Assembly: GCA_963668365.1 (NCBI GenBank)
Contig: OY764266.1
Location: forward strand, 2,852,001-2,916,000
Length of the DNA stretch: 64,000 nucleotides
Direction: 5' to 3'
Source of the DNA: VXNE01 sp963668365
GTDB lineage: Bacteria; Pseudomonadota; Gammaproteobacteria; Pseudomonadales; Azotimanducaceae
Shown here: positions 1-9,259 of the stretch, one piece after another
Layout: every line of letters begins with the position of its first letter
Position numbering within the stretch: position 1 is the stretch's first letter
The notes under the pieces: model-generated
What the model was told of the DNA's origin: nothing
The model's database searches: none
What the model saw: only the letters and a program-made list of their open reading frames with translations
Made by a program: the position numbers and the translations under genes

Positions 1-2204
1 GAGCGGCGGCCGTGTTCGCGCTCGGCCTGGCCTGGGGCTGGTGGGCCATCGGCGACGCGATGTCGAGCCGGATGGCGCACTGCGAGACTGCGATCGGCCT
101 GGAGTTGACGGTGCGGGGCCTGCCGGCGCGGACCGGGGATGGCTTCCGCTTCGAGGGCGATCTTGCTCGCGGTGCCGCCTGCGGACTCGACGCGGGCGAC
201 CGCGTTCGGCTTTCGTGGGTGAGCGAAGACATGCCGCGCCCTGGCCAGCGATGGCGGATGGAAGTCAAGCTGAACCCGGCGCGCGCCTACGTCAATCCGC
301 ACGCCTTCGATTACGAGCGCTGGCTGGTTCGACGGAATATCGTCGCCACGGGATATGTTGTGGACGCGGAGCTTGTATCGGCTGGGCGCGCTCCGGTTTC
401 CGAATTCAGGCTGCGCCTGCGCGAGCGGATCGAGACCATGGACATCTCGCATGGAGGCCTGATTCTCGCCCTGAGCACGGGCGATGCGGCACTGGTTCCG
501 GCAACTGCGTGGCGCTTGTTCCGGGACACCAGCACGGTGCACCTGCTGGTCATATCGGGTCTGCACATCGGCATGTTCGGAGGCCTGGGCCTGGCGTTCG
601 GCAACCTGATCGGGCGCTTCCTGCCGCTCACGCGGCGTTTCCGGGCGCGGGCCGTCTCTGGACTGACGGGCATTGCCGCGGTGCTGGCCTATTCGACCGT
701 CGCGGGATGGTCGCTGCCCGTGACGCGGGCTTGCATCATGGCGGCCGTGGGGATTTTTGCGGCGATCGCCGGTAGGCGCATCGGCGCGGCGGAGGGATTC
801 GCGCTGGCCCTTGCGGCGGTGCTGGCGGTGGATCCCGTCGCGCCCCTCGCCACCGGCTTCTGGCTTTCGTTCGCGGCGGTTGGAGTGCTGATCGCCTATT
901 TCGCGCCTCGTGTGCGCCGCCGGTCCGAACACGGCGCGGTATCCCGTCTTCGCGCGCGAGCGGGCGAACTCGTCCTGGCGCAGATCGTCATCTGTGTCGG
1001 ATTCGCCCCCTGGCTCGGAATCTTCGCCGGCGAAATCCAGCCCGTTGCGCTGTTCGCCAACCTCGTGCTCATCCCGCTCGTGGCTTCGGCGGCGGCGCCG
1101 CTGTCGGTCCTGGGCGTGCTGGCATTGCCGCTCGCTCCGACCGTGGCCGAAGTCCTGCTGGCGGCGGCGGACTCGACGCTTGGCCTGGTCATGTGGGTCA
1201 TCGAACGTGTCGGCAAGGTGCCGACCGTTCCGGCGAGCAGCAATGCCGGCGTATTGGCCGCGGCGCTGGCGTGTTCCCTGGCTTTTCTCCTGCCGTGGTC
1301 GCGCGTTGCCCGTTGCGCCCTCGCCGCGGCGATGTTCTCGACGCTGCCGCTGGTCGATCGCGTTGCGCCGGGTCGATTCGACCTGATCGCCATGGATGTG
1401 GGGCAGGGCACGGCCGTGCTGGCGAGGACGCGCGGGCACGCGCTCATCTACGACGCGGGACCGCGCTATCCCTCGGGCTACGACGCCGGCGATGCCATCG
1501 TCGCGCCGGTGGTGTTGCGCGAGCACGGTCGGCGGGTCACCCAACTCGTCCTGAGCCACGGGGACATCGACCATGTGGGCGGCGCGACGGCAGTGCTGGC
1601 CCGACTGAGGGTTCGCGGCGTCAGCGCGGGCGAACCGGAAGAGTGGATCTCGGCCCGGCCGTGCCGACGCGGGGACGCGTGGCTTTGGGACGGCGTGCGT
1701 TTCCGTGTGCTGTGGCCCCTCGGTCCGGCGGCGGGCAACGATGCCTCCTGCGTCATCGAAATCGACGACGGCGAACATCGGGCCCTGCTCACCGGAGATG
1801 TCAGCAGCGCCACCGAGCGGCGCATCCATGCGCGGCCGGTGTATGCGATGGTGGCGCCGCACCATGGCAGTCGCACGTCCTCATCGTCGGCTTTCGTCGA
1901 ACGGACGTGTCCCCGCGTCGTGATCTTCTCGGCGGGCTTTCGCAATCGTTTCGGCCATCCGCACCCGGATGTGGTCGAGCAATACCGTTCCATCGGAGCG
2001 CACATGGTGACTACCGGCGACCTTGGGGCGATCACGTGGCGCAGCGGAGAACCGTCGTCGCTGACCGCTGAAAGGGATGACCGGCGCTACTGGCGGTCCA
2101 GGTCGCGGCCGGCCATGCACCGGCTGGAACAGGCCACACACATCGTCTCGATGCCACGGGGCAATACGTCGGTGGCTTGCCAGACAAATGATCTGATGCC
2201 GTGA
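1..2204 (+). CDS. comEC: ComEC/Rec2-family competence DNA-uptake protein, 5' partial
   Basis: Inner-membrane channel protein for entry of single-stranded DNA during transformation. The frame is open to the left edge (first in-window start is GTG at 12), so the true start is probably upstream. From that GTG there are 730 residues: an N-terminal OB-like (DUF4131) part to about residue 130, a multi-helix competence domain (about 165-430) including the segment HLLVISGLHIGMFGG, and a C-terminal metallo-beta-lactamase-like domain with LSHGDIDHVGG near residue 515 and APHHGSRTSSSS near 617. This is the normal ComEC order, and the length is close to the family norm of 750-800. It lies alone, followed by a hicAB pair. 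The fold assignment is firm; whether the host is transformable cannot be seen here. Confidence 0.93.
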   Translation, partial: AAAVFALGLAWGWWAIGDAMSSRMAHCETAIGLELTVRGLPARTGDGFRFEGDLARGAACGLDAGDRVRLSWVSEDMPRPGQRWRMEVKLNPARAYVNPHAFDYERWLVRRNIVATGYVVDAELVSAGRAPVSEFRLRLRERIETMDISHGGLILALSTGDAALVPATAWRLFRDTSTVHLLVISGLHIGMFGGLGLAFGNLIGRFLPLTRRFRARAVSGLTGIAAVLAYSTVAGWSLPVTRACIMAAVGIFAAIAGRRIGAAEGFALALAAVLAVDPVAPLATGFWLSFAAVGVLIAYFAPRVRRRSEHGAVSRLRARAGELVLAQIVICVGFAPWLGIFAGEIQPVALFANLVLIPLVASAAAPLSVLGVLALPLAPTVAEVLLAAADSTLGLVMWVIERVGKVPTVPASSNAGVLAAALACSLAFLLPWSRVARCALAAAMFSTLPLVDRVAPGRFDLIAMDVGQGTAVLARTRGHALIYDAGPRYPSGYDAGDAIVAPVVLREHGRRVTQLVLSHGDIDHVGGATAVLARLRVRGVSAGEPEEWISARPCRRGDAWLWDGVRFRVLWPLGPAAGNDASCVIEIDDGEHRALLTGDVSSATERRIHARPVYAMVAPHHGSRTSSSSAFVERTCPRVVIFSAGFRNRFGHPHPDVVEQYRSIGAHMVTTGDLGAITWRSGEPSSLTAERDDRRYWRSRSRPAMHRLEQATHIVSMPRGNTSVACQTNDLMP

Positions 2205-2316
2205 ATACGGAAAGGTCCTGCGTCAACTATCTGTCCGACCCCGGACGCTTGAGACACTGTGAGAACTCCATTTTTAGTGTCGTTAATAGTATCATCCTCG
2301 CCCATGGTGGCCTGTC

Positions 2317-2553
2317 GTGAGTCTGGATGCATTCCGACGGAATCCGCGGGGAGTCCGCTACCGGGACTTGTGCAGACTGTGTGACATGTATTTTGGCAAA
2401 CCTCGGCAAAGGAGTACGAGTCACCGCGTGTACCGCACGCCATGGCGCGGGGACCCGCGGGTGAACATCCAGAGTGACCGAGGGATGGCCAAGGCGTACC
2501 AGGTTCGACAGGTCATCAGGGCGATCGAGAAGCTGGAGCAGGGGAATGATTGA
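2317..2553 (+). CDS. hicA: HicA-type mRNA interferase toxin
   Basis: Small toxin of a type II toxin-antitoxin pair; HicA proteins are double-stranded-RNA-binding-fold ribonucleases that cleave mRNA. The 78-residue product contains the family core VRYRDLCRLCDMYFGKPRQ, then TSHRVYRTPW with the catalytic-type His, and GDPRVNIQ, ending with AYQVRQVIRAIEKLE. The start chosen is GTG at 2317, which gives a full-length domain. It overlaps the following hicB by 8 bases (toxin first, the usual order), implying translational coupling. The region 2205-2316 upstream is short and AT-richer than its surroundings and probably holds the promoter. Confidence 0.8.
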   Translation: MSLDAFRRNPRGVRYRDLCRLCDMYFGKPRQRSTSHRVYRTPWRGDPRVNIQSDRGMAKAYQVRQVIRAIEKLEQGND

Positions 2554-2878
2554 CCGCTACACCTATCGTATTGCGTGGTCGGTGGAAGACGACGAGCATG
2601 TCGGTCGTTGTGCCGAATTCCCATCGCTGAGTTGGCTTGCGTCGACGCCAGTACAGGCGCTGGCCGGGATCCAGGATCTCGTCCAGGAGGTTCTGGCCGA
2701 CATGCGGGACACCGGCGAGTCCCCGCCCAAGCCATTTGCGGACCGTCCATACAGCGGCAGGTTCGTGGTGCGTATCCCGCCCGAGACACATCGCAATCTG
2801 GCGATCCAGGCGGCCGAGCAGGGGGTGAGCCTCAATCGCCTGGTCAGCGCCCGCCTGAGCGGCGGGTTGTCGTCATGA
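2546..2878 (+). CDS. hicB: HicB-type antitoxin
   Basis: Antitoxin partner of the preceding HicA; the N-terminal partly degraded RNase-H-like fold binds the toxin and the C-terminal DNA-binding segment represses the operon. The 110-residue protein begins MIDRYTYRIAWSVEDDEHVG, and CAEFPSLSW is the conserved HicB sheet. The C-terminus (about residues 76-110), FVVRIPPETHRNLAIQAAEQ followed by GVSLNRLV, is an Arc-like ribbon-helix-helix. An upstream in-frame extension to 2474 exists but lies inside hicA, so ATG 2546 is preferred. It ends 56 bases before the convergent stop of the FG-GAP gene. Confidence 0.82.
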   Translation: MIDRYTYRIAWSVEDDEHVGRCAEFPSLSWLASTPVQALAGIQDLVQEVLADMRDTGESPPKPFADRPYSGRFVVRIPPETHRNLAIQAAEQGVSLNRLVSARLSGGLSS

Positions 2879-2934
2879 GCCACGACGGCCGAACGGCCGG
2901 CAGTGAGTGTAGCCAGAGATAGGCGCCTTTCGCG

Positions 2935-4740
2935 CTATTGAGGGTCTCCGCGCTGCAGGATGTGGACGCGATCGGCTTCGAGGCCAGTCCAGGATTCTGT
3001 CCTGCCGTCGGGCCAGGTGATGGTGACCGCGTCGACGCGTTCGGCGGCGCCCAGTCCAAGGGTGAGTACCGGCTCGACCTGGGACAGGTAGCCGCGGCTC
3101 GGCATGACGGTGCGATAGTGGCGCGTTCCGGAGACTTCGACGACCGCGCGCGCGCCGATCGCATGCACGTTGGGCGGTGGCGCCCGCAGCTTCAGGCGCA
3201 GCCAGTGATTGCCCAGGCGCTGGTCGTTGCGCAACAACACGGCGGCTCCGCCGGCCTGCGTCATCGCCAGGTCCAGGTCGCCGTCCCCGTCGATGTCGGC
3301 GTAGGCCAGTCCCCGAGCCACACGCGGAGTTCGGAACGTGTCGCCTACGAGTTGGAAGGCGCGGGCACACTCCCTGCCGCAGTTCCAGAACAGTTGCGCC
3401 GGCTGCGCGTAGCTCTGGCTCGCCTGGACCCTGGCGATTTCGGGTTCGACGTGGCCATTGGCGGCCAGGAGGTCCAGGCGGCCATCGAGGTCGGCGTCGA
3501 AGAACACCAGGCCGAAGGTGAGGGCGCGCCGGCTGTCGGCGCCGACACCGGTGACGATGGCGTCATCGCTGAAAATGCCGGTTGCGGCGCGCGAGACGTA
3601 AAGCGAGGTCATTTCGTTGGCGAAGTTGCCGATGGCGATGGCGAGGCGGTCATCGTTGGCGAAGTGTGCGGCGTCGATGCCCATCGCCCCGGTCGCAAGG
3701 CCGGCGGGGTCGAAGGCGAGGCCCGATTCGACGCCGGCCTCGCGAAAACTGCCGTCGCCACGATTCAGGAAGAGGAAGTTGCGCACGGTGTCGTTGGCGA
3801 CGGCTATGTCCGGCCATCCGTCGCGGTCGACATCTACCGGCATCGCGGCGAGCGCCTTGCCCGCGGGCATTCCCGTGGCGGAATTCACGACATGGATTCC
3901 AGCCTCGCCGGATACATCGGTGAACCGGCCCCCGTCGTTGCGGAACAGGTAGCTGTCAACGCCGGGGAAATCCGTCGGCGGGCCGTAAGCGCGGCCGACG
4001 CCGGTCAGGCGGTAGTCCACCTCGCGGTCGATCTCCGGCGACCAGCGCACATAGTTGCAGACGAAAAGGTCCAGATCGCCGTCGCGGTCGTAGTCGAAAA
4101 ACGCGGCGCCGGTGCTCCAGGCATCCGATTCGCCGGCAACCCCGGCAGCGGCCGTGGTGTCGATGAAGCGCCCGCCGACATTGCGCATCAATCGATTGCC
4201 GCCGAGGGCCGTCACATAGGCGTCCAGGTTTCCGTCGCCGTCGTAGTCGCCGACGGCCACGCCCATGCCGTACAGGGTCAGATCGAATCCGGCGGCGGCG
4301 GAAACGTCTTCGAAAGTACCGTCGCCGAGGTTGCGGTACAGGCTTGAAGTCGCTCTCGACGGCGGGGCGGGGCGCCATGGCCAGTGGTCGGAGTTGATGA
4401 ACAGAAGGTCCTGGTCGCCATCGTCATCGTAGTCCAGGAACGCGACGCCGCCGCCCATGGTTTCCGGCAGCAGCCGCTCGCCGTAGGCGCCGTTTTCGTG
4501 GACGAAGCGGATGCCGGCGGGACCGGTGACGTCGGTGAACGCGATGGCGGGGGCGTCGACCACCGCTTGCGGGGCCGGGGCGGGACCCGGAACATCGGCG
4601 TCTTCGACGATCTCCTTGGGCTCGGTTGATCGAGTTGCCAGGAACGCCGCGGCGCCCGCTATCGCGAGCAGCGCGACGGCGACCAGCGATCGCTTCGCCG
4701 CGCGGCGGATTCGCGCTTCTCCCGCAGATGGGCTGTTCAC
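2935..4740 (-). CDS. CRTAC1-family FG-GAP/VCBS repeat protein with ASPIC/UnbV domain
   Basis: Secreted or membrane-anchored beta-propeller protein of unknown substrate. The 601 residues start with a short basic segment and one hydrophobic helix (SLVAVALLAIAGAAAFLA, about 19-36), then repeated calcium-binding-like blades with DYDDDGDQDLLF, GDYDGDGNLDAYV, DYDRDGDLDLFV and DIDGDGDLDLAM. The C-terminal ASPIC/UnbV domain (about 505-590) has NHWLRLKLRA, IGARAVVEV and ITWPDGRTESW. The start overlaps the stop of the upstream multiheme cytochrome gene by 4 bases, so the two are co-transcribed and probably act together at the cell surface. CRTAC1-like proteins are often found beside cytochromes in marine proteobacteria; the biochemical role is not established and I do not assign one. 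Confidence 0.88.
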   Translation of the reverse strand: MNSPSAGEARIRRAAKRSLVAVALLAIAGAAAFLATRSTEPKEIVEDADVPGPAPAPQAVVDAPAIAFTDVTGPAGIRFVHENGAYGERLLPETMGGGVAFLDYDDDGDQDLLFINSDHWPWRPAPPSRATSSLYRNLGDGTFEDVSAAAGFDLTLYGMGVAVGDYDGDGNLDAYVTALGGNRLMRNVGGRFIDTTAAAGVAGESDAWSTGAAFFDYDRDGDLDLFVCNYVRWSPEIDREVDYRLTGVGRAYGPPTDFPGVDSYLFRNDGGRFTDVSGEAGIHVVNSATGMPAGKALAAMPVDVDRDGWPDIAVANDTVRNFLFLNRGDGSFREAGVESGLAFDPAGLATGAMGIDAAHFANDDRLAIAIGNFANEMTSLYVSRAATGIFSDDAIVTGVGADSRRALTFGLVFFDADLDGRLDLLAANGHVEPEIARVQASQSYAQPAQLFWNCGRECARAFQLVGDTFRTPRVARGLAYADIDGDGDLDLAMTQAGGAAVLLRNDQRLGNHWLRLKLRAPPPNVHAIGARAVVEVSGTRHYRTVMPSRGYLSQVEPVLTLGLGAAERVDAVTITWPDGRTESWTGLEADRVHILQRGDPQ

Positions 4741-7469
4741 GGGTTCCCGGCGCGCTGAAGGTCGTATACGACGAGCGCCCCGGCAGCGAAGTTGGCCGCC
4801 GGATCGCGGCGGCGGGCGGCGGCCACCGCCCGGTCCTGGGCGTTGTCGTCGGGCCGGTAGCGGGCATGCAGCGCGCGATGGCGGCTCGATGCTTCCTGGT
4901 TGCCGAGCCGCGCGTAGACCTGCGCCAGACCGTAGTGGGCGGCGATGTTCTCGGGATCCAGAGCCAACGCGGCTTCGTGGCGGTTGACGGCCGAGCGCAG
5001 GAACTCTTCTTCCTCCGCGGGAGTTGGCGCCAGCTTCGCGCGTTCGAACAGCGCCTGCGCCAGCGCGTTCTGTACCCGGTAGTCACGCGAGAAATCGAAC
5101 CCGCGCCGCCGCGCCTCTTCGAAGCGCGTATCGGCCAGGTCGGTGAAACTGCGTATCGCGGCGTCGAATTCGCCGTTCTGCATGTCGACAAGTCCGCCGA
5201 ACCAGGCCACGGACCAGGGATCGGCGCCGTCGACGGCGGCGCGGCGCAGCGAGTCGGCCGCCTCGTCGAGGCGGCCTTCACGGATCATGACCCGGGCGAG
5301 ATTCACGTCTCCTTCGGGTCTGCCGAATGCGGCGACGCGGCGAAACGCGTTCTCCGCCTGGCGCAGGGCGCCGCGTTCCGGCTTCGCCAGGAGACCGATG
5401 CCGTAGTCGTTCCAGCGTTCCCACTCGGGTATGTCGGGAGCGGGTGCCGCAGCTGGCGCGACGCCTACGGGGAAGACGACCCTGTCCTCGGCGATCGTGA
5501 CGATGGGGAGGTCGTTCTTCTCGAAACTCTGCCCCTGGAATGCCCGCATGTAGGTGGTGTCGAACTTTCGGTATCGCAGCGCGACGGCGACTTCGACGGG
5601 AGCGTCGGCGGTCTCCGGAATCCGCGCGCGATAGTGCGCGGTGGCGGCCGCTCCCGGGGGAATCTGGTGATCGTATAGCTTGGTGAAGATGTCCTCGGCG
5701 TTGCGGCGGTCTATGCGTTGGCCGTTCCTGTCGAGCACATACGCATTGACGAAGTGCGACCACGGGTCCACGGCGCCGACGCTATCGAGGGCGCCGCTGC
5801 GGCCGATGACCTCGCCGCCGCTGTCTACGGTCACGTCCAGCCAGACCTCGTTGGAATCCGCCGTTCCCTCCGTGAACAGGTGGCCGAGGCGCAGGGTCCG
5901 GAGCACCACGTCGAACACGTAGGTCTCGCCGGGCATCAGGACGGGAACCTCGGGACGCAGCGGCGCGATGATCTCGCCTTCGATGTCGGTCCCCGCGCGG
6001 ATGGCGAACACGTCGACGCGCAGCGCGCCTCGCAGCATCGCGCGGTGGGCATCGACCACCTCGTCTGGCCATCCGAGCAGCGCGGCGAGCGCCGTATTGG
6101 CCGCCGGAAACTGGTGCCCGCGGATCGCGGGTTCTCCTAGCGTCGGATCGAAATCGGCGGCGAAATCGGCGGAGGGCACGGGCTGCATATGGCAACCGTT
6201 GCAGTTGGTTTGTGCGCGTTCGGGGTAGTAGAAGCTCTGCGCGCCATGGCCCGACACCCCGCTCAGGAGGAACGAATCGTAGTGATTCTGGCCTCGCAGC
6301 CACTTGTAGGCGTTCAGGGCCTCCGGCAGGTGGACCTTGTGGCAGGTGCCGCAGAACTCCGCCGTCCGGTGCATCGGTTTCAGGAATGCGCGCTTGTGCA
6401 GGTCCGGATTGCTCTTGATGGAAAGGCCATTTATCCATGCCAGGATCGCATTGTTCGAGAAAGTGAACGGATAATGCTGCGGCACTCCCATGACGTAGTC
6501 GGCATTACCGCGCGTATTGGCAGGCGCTGCGGGCGGGCCGCTGCCGACGCTTTCGATTGCGTGGCAGGACACGCACGTAATGCCGGCGTGCGCCGCGGGA
6601 TGCGCCTCGTCGTCGAATGCCGGGTCGTCGAACGCGCCGGTGAACAGCGGCACGGGATCGTGGCAGCCCGCGCAGAATCGCGCCGCCGAAACGTCTCCGT
6701 CGCGGGCGAGCGCCATGCGCCGGGTATTGCGCACCGAGAACAGGTAGGCCGGATTGTTGAAGGAAGCGAGACGGTGCGCGCTGTGGCGCCACTGCGCATG
6801 GATGTCAACATGGCAACGGGCGCAGTATTCGTCCCGCATGAGTTCTTCCGCGGGGATGTACCCGCCGGTCGCCGTTGTTGCGAGGGACGGGGAGAAGTCG
6901 GCCTGGACTTGGTTGCGCCCGGTGGCGGGGGATTCGGCGAGCCAGGCTCCTGCCAGGCCGAGACCGATACCAGCGAGGGCGATGGTGACGCCCGCGCGCC
7001 AGCGGATGGCCGGTCCCGCCAGTCGGTGCAGGACAAAGAGCCAGCACGCGGCGAACGGCGCCGCGACATGCAGCCAGTAGGCGATGGAGCGGGCGGAAGC
7101 GCCGCGCAGTTCGATCAGCGGAATGCCGCGCGTCAGGGCGATGCCGGTCCCGATCAGCAACAGCACGACCGCGAAGAGCGCGAGGCCGAGCCGGATGGCC
7201 AATCTGTTTGGACGATGGATAGCGCGGCGCAGGTGCAGTGCGGCGTAGATGATCGCGGGCAACGTGATGACGAGTCCCAGGGCGAGGTGGCCGAGGAACA
7301 TGGACTGGTAAAGCGGCCCCTCCAGGCTCTTGCCTTCGTGCCATTGCAGCAGGGAAACAGCGCCCAGGTAGATCGAATTGACGATCAGCAGCGCGAAGAG
7401 CACGAGCACGGCGACGAGCAGTTTGCGCAGCCTCGGCCCGACGACTTCCGGCATGCTCGCGTTGTTCAT
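4737..7469 (-). CDS. Membrane-anchored pentaheme cytochrome c with C-terminal TPR region
   Basis: A 910-residue protein likely moving electrons at the periplasmic face of the membrane. Residues 1-180 hold about five hydrophobic helices (for example VLVLFALLIV and GHLALGLVITLPAIIYAAL). Five CxxCH haem c motifs follow at 216-220 (CARCH), 266-270 (CAGCH), 299-303 (CVSCH), 373-377 (CGTCH) and 423-427 (CNGCH). The last third is rich in Ala/Leu helices resembling tetratricopeptide repeats (for example AHYGLAQVYARLGNQEASSR). It is the first gene of a two-gene leftward operon with the FG-GAP protein. The combination of an N-terminal membrane unit, a multihaem domain and TPRs is found in undescribed deca/penta-haem families; the electron partner is unknown. 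Confidence 0.85.
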   Translation of the reverse strand: MNNASMPEVVGPRLRKLLVAVLVLFALLIVNSIYLGAVSLLQWHEGKSLEGPLYQSMFLGHLALGLVITLPAIIYAALHLRRAIHRPNRLAIRLGLALFAVVLLLIGTGIALTRGIPLIELRGASARSIAYWLHVAAPFAACWLFVLHRLAGPAIRWRAGVTIALAGIGLGLAGAWLAESPATGRNQVQADFSPSLATTATGGYIPAEELMRDEYCARCHVDIHAQWRHSAHRLASFNNPAYLFSVRNTRRMALARDGDVSAARFCAGCHDPVPLFTGAFDDPAFDDEAHPAAHAGITCVSCHAIESVGSGPPAAPANTRGNADYVMGVPQHYPFTFSNNAILAWINGLSIKSNPDLHKRAFLKPMHRTAEFCGTCHKVHLPEALNAYKWLRGQNHYDSFLLSGVSGHGAQSFYYPERAQTNCNGCHMQPVPSADFAADFDPTLGEPAIRGHQFPAANTALAALLGWPDEVVDAHRAMLRGALRVDVFAIRAGTDIEGEIIAPLRPEVPVLMPGETYVFDVVLRTLRLGHLFTEGTADSNEVWLDVTVDSGGEVIGRSGALDSVGAVDPWSHFVNAYVLDRNGQRIDRRNAEDIFTKLYDHQIPPGAAATAHYRARIPETADAPVEVAVALRYRKFDTTYMRAFQGQSFEKNDLPIVTIAEDRVVFPVGVAPAAAPAPDIPEWERWNDYGIGLLAKPERGALRQAENAFRRVAAFGRPEGDVNLARVMIREGRLDEAADSLRRAAVDGADPWSVAWFGGLVDMQNGEFDAAIRSFTDLADTRFEEARRRGFDFSRDYRVQNALAQALFERAKLAPTPAEEEEFLRSAVNRHEAALALDPENIAAHYGLAQVYARLGNQEASSRHRALHARYRPDDNAQDRAVAAARRRDPAANFAAGALVVYDLQRAGNP

Positions 7470-7858
7470 ACGGTGACGCCCTCGGGCAATCGTTGGCTGC
7501 CATATTGAGAGTGTAAGATCATATCCGTCGGCGGCATTCCTTGCCGTGAGCGGCTGTCGTGAGCGGCGCCCGGCCTCAATACGGAAATCGGGGCGAGCAG
7601 TCTCTCAGTGCGGGGATTGCATCGCAGGCTGGATCAATATCGGGCATCGCTTTCTGGCCGAGTGATGGCGCAATCCACTGATACCGCTGCGGCGAGCGTC
7701 GAACCGCAACCCCCGAACGAATCAAGACCACTCCCTCTACTGGTTTCATGGCAGCGCACTCATGTTCGACGAAAGGCGGCCGCTTGATGGAGGATTACGG
7801 AGGGGCCGCATCACGGCCACAACAGTTTTGCATTTTTCTGTCATGTAAAACCATACGA
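7470..7858. other. Intergenic region, no gene recognised
   Basis: About 390 bases between the divergent start of the cytochrome operon (ending at 7469) and the 3' end of the HNH gene. I see no convincing reading frame, RNA or repeat. The part near 7800-7860 is AT-rich. The promoter of the leftward cytochrome operon must lie just right of 7469 but no clear -35/-10 pair stands out. Confidence 0.6.
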
Positions 7859-8743
7859 TCACAATTTGTGGGATTGCATATCCGAAATATTCATGAGGTA
7901 TGGCAATAGGCTGTGATTTGGATGCTGAGGGTCCGAGAATGCGTTGCGGTAGTAATCGATGTCTTCCCGCGCCAGATTGTCGCTTTTCCCACGATTGCAG
8001 CTAAAGCAAGTCGTGCACAGGTTTTTGGCGGAATTATGAAGGGTCGAATCAAGATCTAGCTTTCCAATTAAGCTCCGGGGGATGATGTGATTAACTTCTA
8101 GCGGTGTGTCGGTTGGACCCTTGCCGCAAAACACGCACCTATAGCCATCTCTTCGTAAGACTCTTTCGCGGAGTTTTGGCGGGATTTGCGAATTGTGATG
8201 GGGTTTCGTCGGTCCCGTGTTCGCGATTCCTGATGGTTTCATTTTCGAAAGCCTAATGCTCGCAAGTAACGGTTTTTCCTTTTCATCGATAGCAGCCTTG
8301 ACGTCCGGCCTCAATTCGTATCCTCCATCCAACATGATTTGCGTTTGGCGAAGCATGGGTAGACAAGATTTTGGACGCGCAAGCGCTTTGAGGAATCCGA
8401 TATCAATTGCCGCGTCCCCTAAATCTACAGCTTCGGAGGGTCGGTGATTGATCACCAAAGATTCAACGTCCCACAATTTCCAGTAGGAAACGCGCCATTT
8501 GATGGGGGTGCCTGATGTGCCATCGAGTGCGGAAAAGTCATCAGGAATTTCGGCCTTGACGATCAGCCAGTGAGGTCGTTCGAATTCCGAGGGGCAGGCA
8601 TCACCAGCAACGACGCGTTGCAGTCGCCGAATGAGGGGGAGATCTTCGGGGCAGTCTGCCCAAAGCATTAAGCCCGACCTGCGCACGAATTCAAGTTCAG
8701 TATACATGGCAGGCAATGATGCTTGACGATACACATCCATCAA
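7859..8743 (-). CDS. HNH endonuclease domain protein
   Basis: A 294-residue protein with a C-terminal HNH nuclease: RVLRRDGYRCVFCGKGP, LEVNHIIPRSL, and CTTCFSCNRGKSDN (about residues 195-270), that is two CxxC zinc knuckles around the His-Asn-His metal site. The N-terminal 180 residues are not recognised. Base composition is clearly AT-richer than the flanking genes, and it stands beside decayed gene fragments, both signs of horizontal arrival. HNH proteins of this kind are often restriction-like or phage/mobile-element nucleases; a defence role is possible but not shown. The chosen start is one of two adjacent ATGs. Confidence 0.8.
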   Translation of the reverse strand: MMDVYRQASLPAMYTELEFVRRSGLMLWADCPEDLPLIRRLQRVVAGDACPSEFERPHWLIVKAEIPDDFSALDGTSGTPIKWRVSYWKLWDVESLVINHRPSEAVDLGDAAIDIGFLKALARPKSCLPMLRQTQIMLDGGYELRPDVKAAIDEKEKPLLASIRLSKMKPSGIANTGPTKPHHNSQIPPKLRERVLRRDGYRCVFCGKGPTDTPLEVNHIIPRSLIGKLDLDSTLHNSAKNLCTTCFSCNRGKSDNLAREDIDYYRNAFSDPQHPNHSLLPYLMNISDMQSHKL

Positions 8744-8874
8744 CTCATCAACTCCTCCTTGCCGAAATTCCTTGTCAACATATTCTCTCTCTTGATGATT
8801 TCCAAAATTAGGGATGCACTTACATCCGAACGAATCCTTCAGGTTGCATTCTAGGCCAAGTTCAGGCGTGGGCG

Positions 8875-9045
8875 GGCTCGATTTTCCTTGTCTTAGAAGC
8901 GCGTTTTCTAGCGGGCATGCAGACGGGCTGGCGATGTGGCGCGTCGGGATCGGTACCGATCCGTACGGGAGGGGCAGGGGTTCGACCGTATCGCCGTGTG
9001 AGGTTTAGAGGTCCATATCCTTGGTTGCCCAACCCAAAACTCAAG
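8875..9045 (-). pseudogene. Decayed second copy of the 3' end of the TPR/FG-GAP gene
   Basis: On the minus strand this stretch matches the last 55 or so codons of the intact gene at 9260-12532. Plus-strand blocks TAGAGGTCCAT, TCCTTGG and GGCAGGGGT recur in the same order and spacing as at about 9348-9400, and the equivalent of the terminal LHARYN coding stretch is still visible. Stops and shifts mean it is not translatable. It lies between the HNH gene and an HTH remnant, so an insertion or duplication event probably left it behind. Confidence 0.6.
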
Positions 9046-9085
9046 CGTGGAAAAGTAGCGGTGGCTGGCCGGTGTGGGGGAGGTC

Positions 9086-9238
9086 TTACAGGGAGGCCAG
9101 CCGCTCGAAGGTGTCGGGATATTTCTGCGCCATGAGGATCAGCGCTGCGGCTGAGTCGGGTGGCGCCGAGCGGCCCTGCTCCCAGCGTTCCACCGTGCGT
9201 ACCGTAGAGAACTCTGTGTGCGGACTGTGGAGCTTGGA
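9086..9238 (-). pseudogene. C-terminal remnant of a HigA/NadS-like HTH antitoxin
   Basis: The minus-strand frame ending at TAA 9086-9088 reads STVRTVERWEQGRSAPPDSA, then AALILMAQKYPDTFERL, a typical last helix-turn-helix and tail of antitoxins in the HigA/NadS group. There is no start codon or N-terminal half; the frame runs into the 3' flank of the next gene. It is judged a truncated relic; no partner toxin is present nearby. Confidence 0.55.
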
Positions 9239-9259
9239 TCGTTTCGATAGGCGGGTCTC

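Noticed and set aside
2938..4347. 469-residue plus-strand frame opposite the FG-GAP gene
   Set aside because: High-GC antisense frame with no domain; the opposite strand encodes clear FG-GAP blades. The same applies to long antisense frames over the cytochrome, the 1090-residue gene and leuB/asd.
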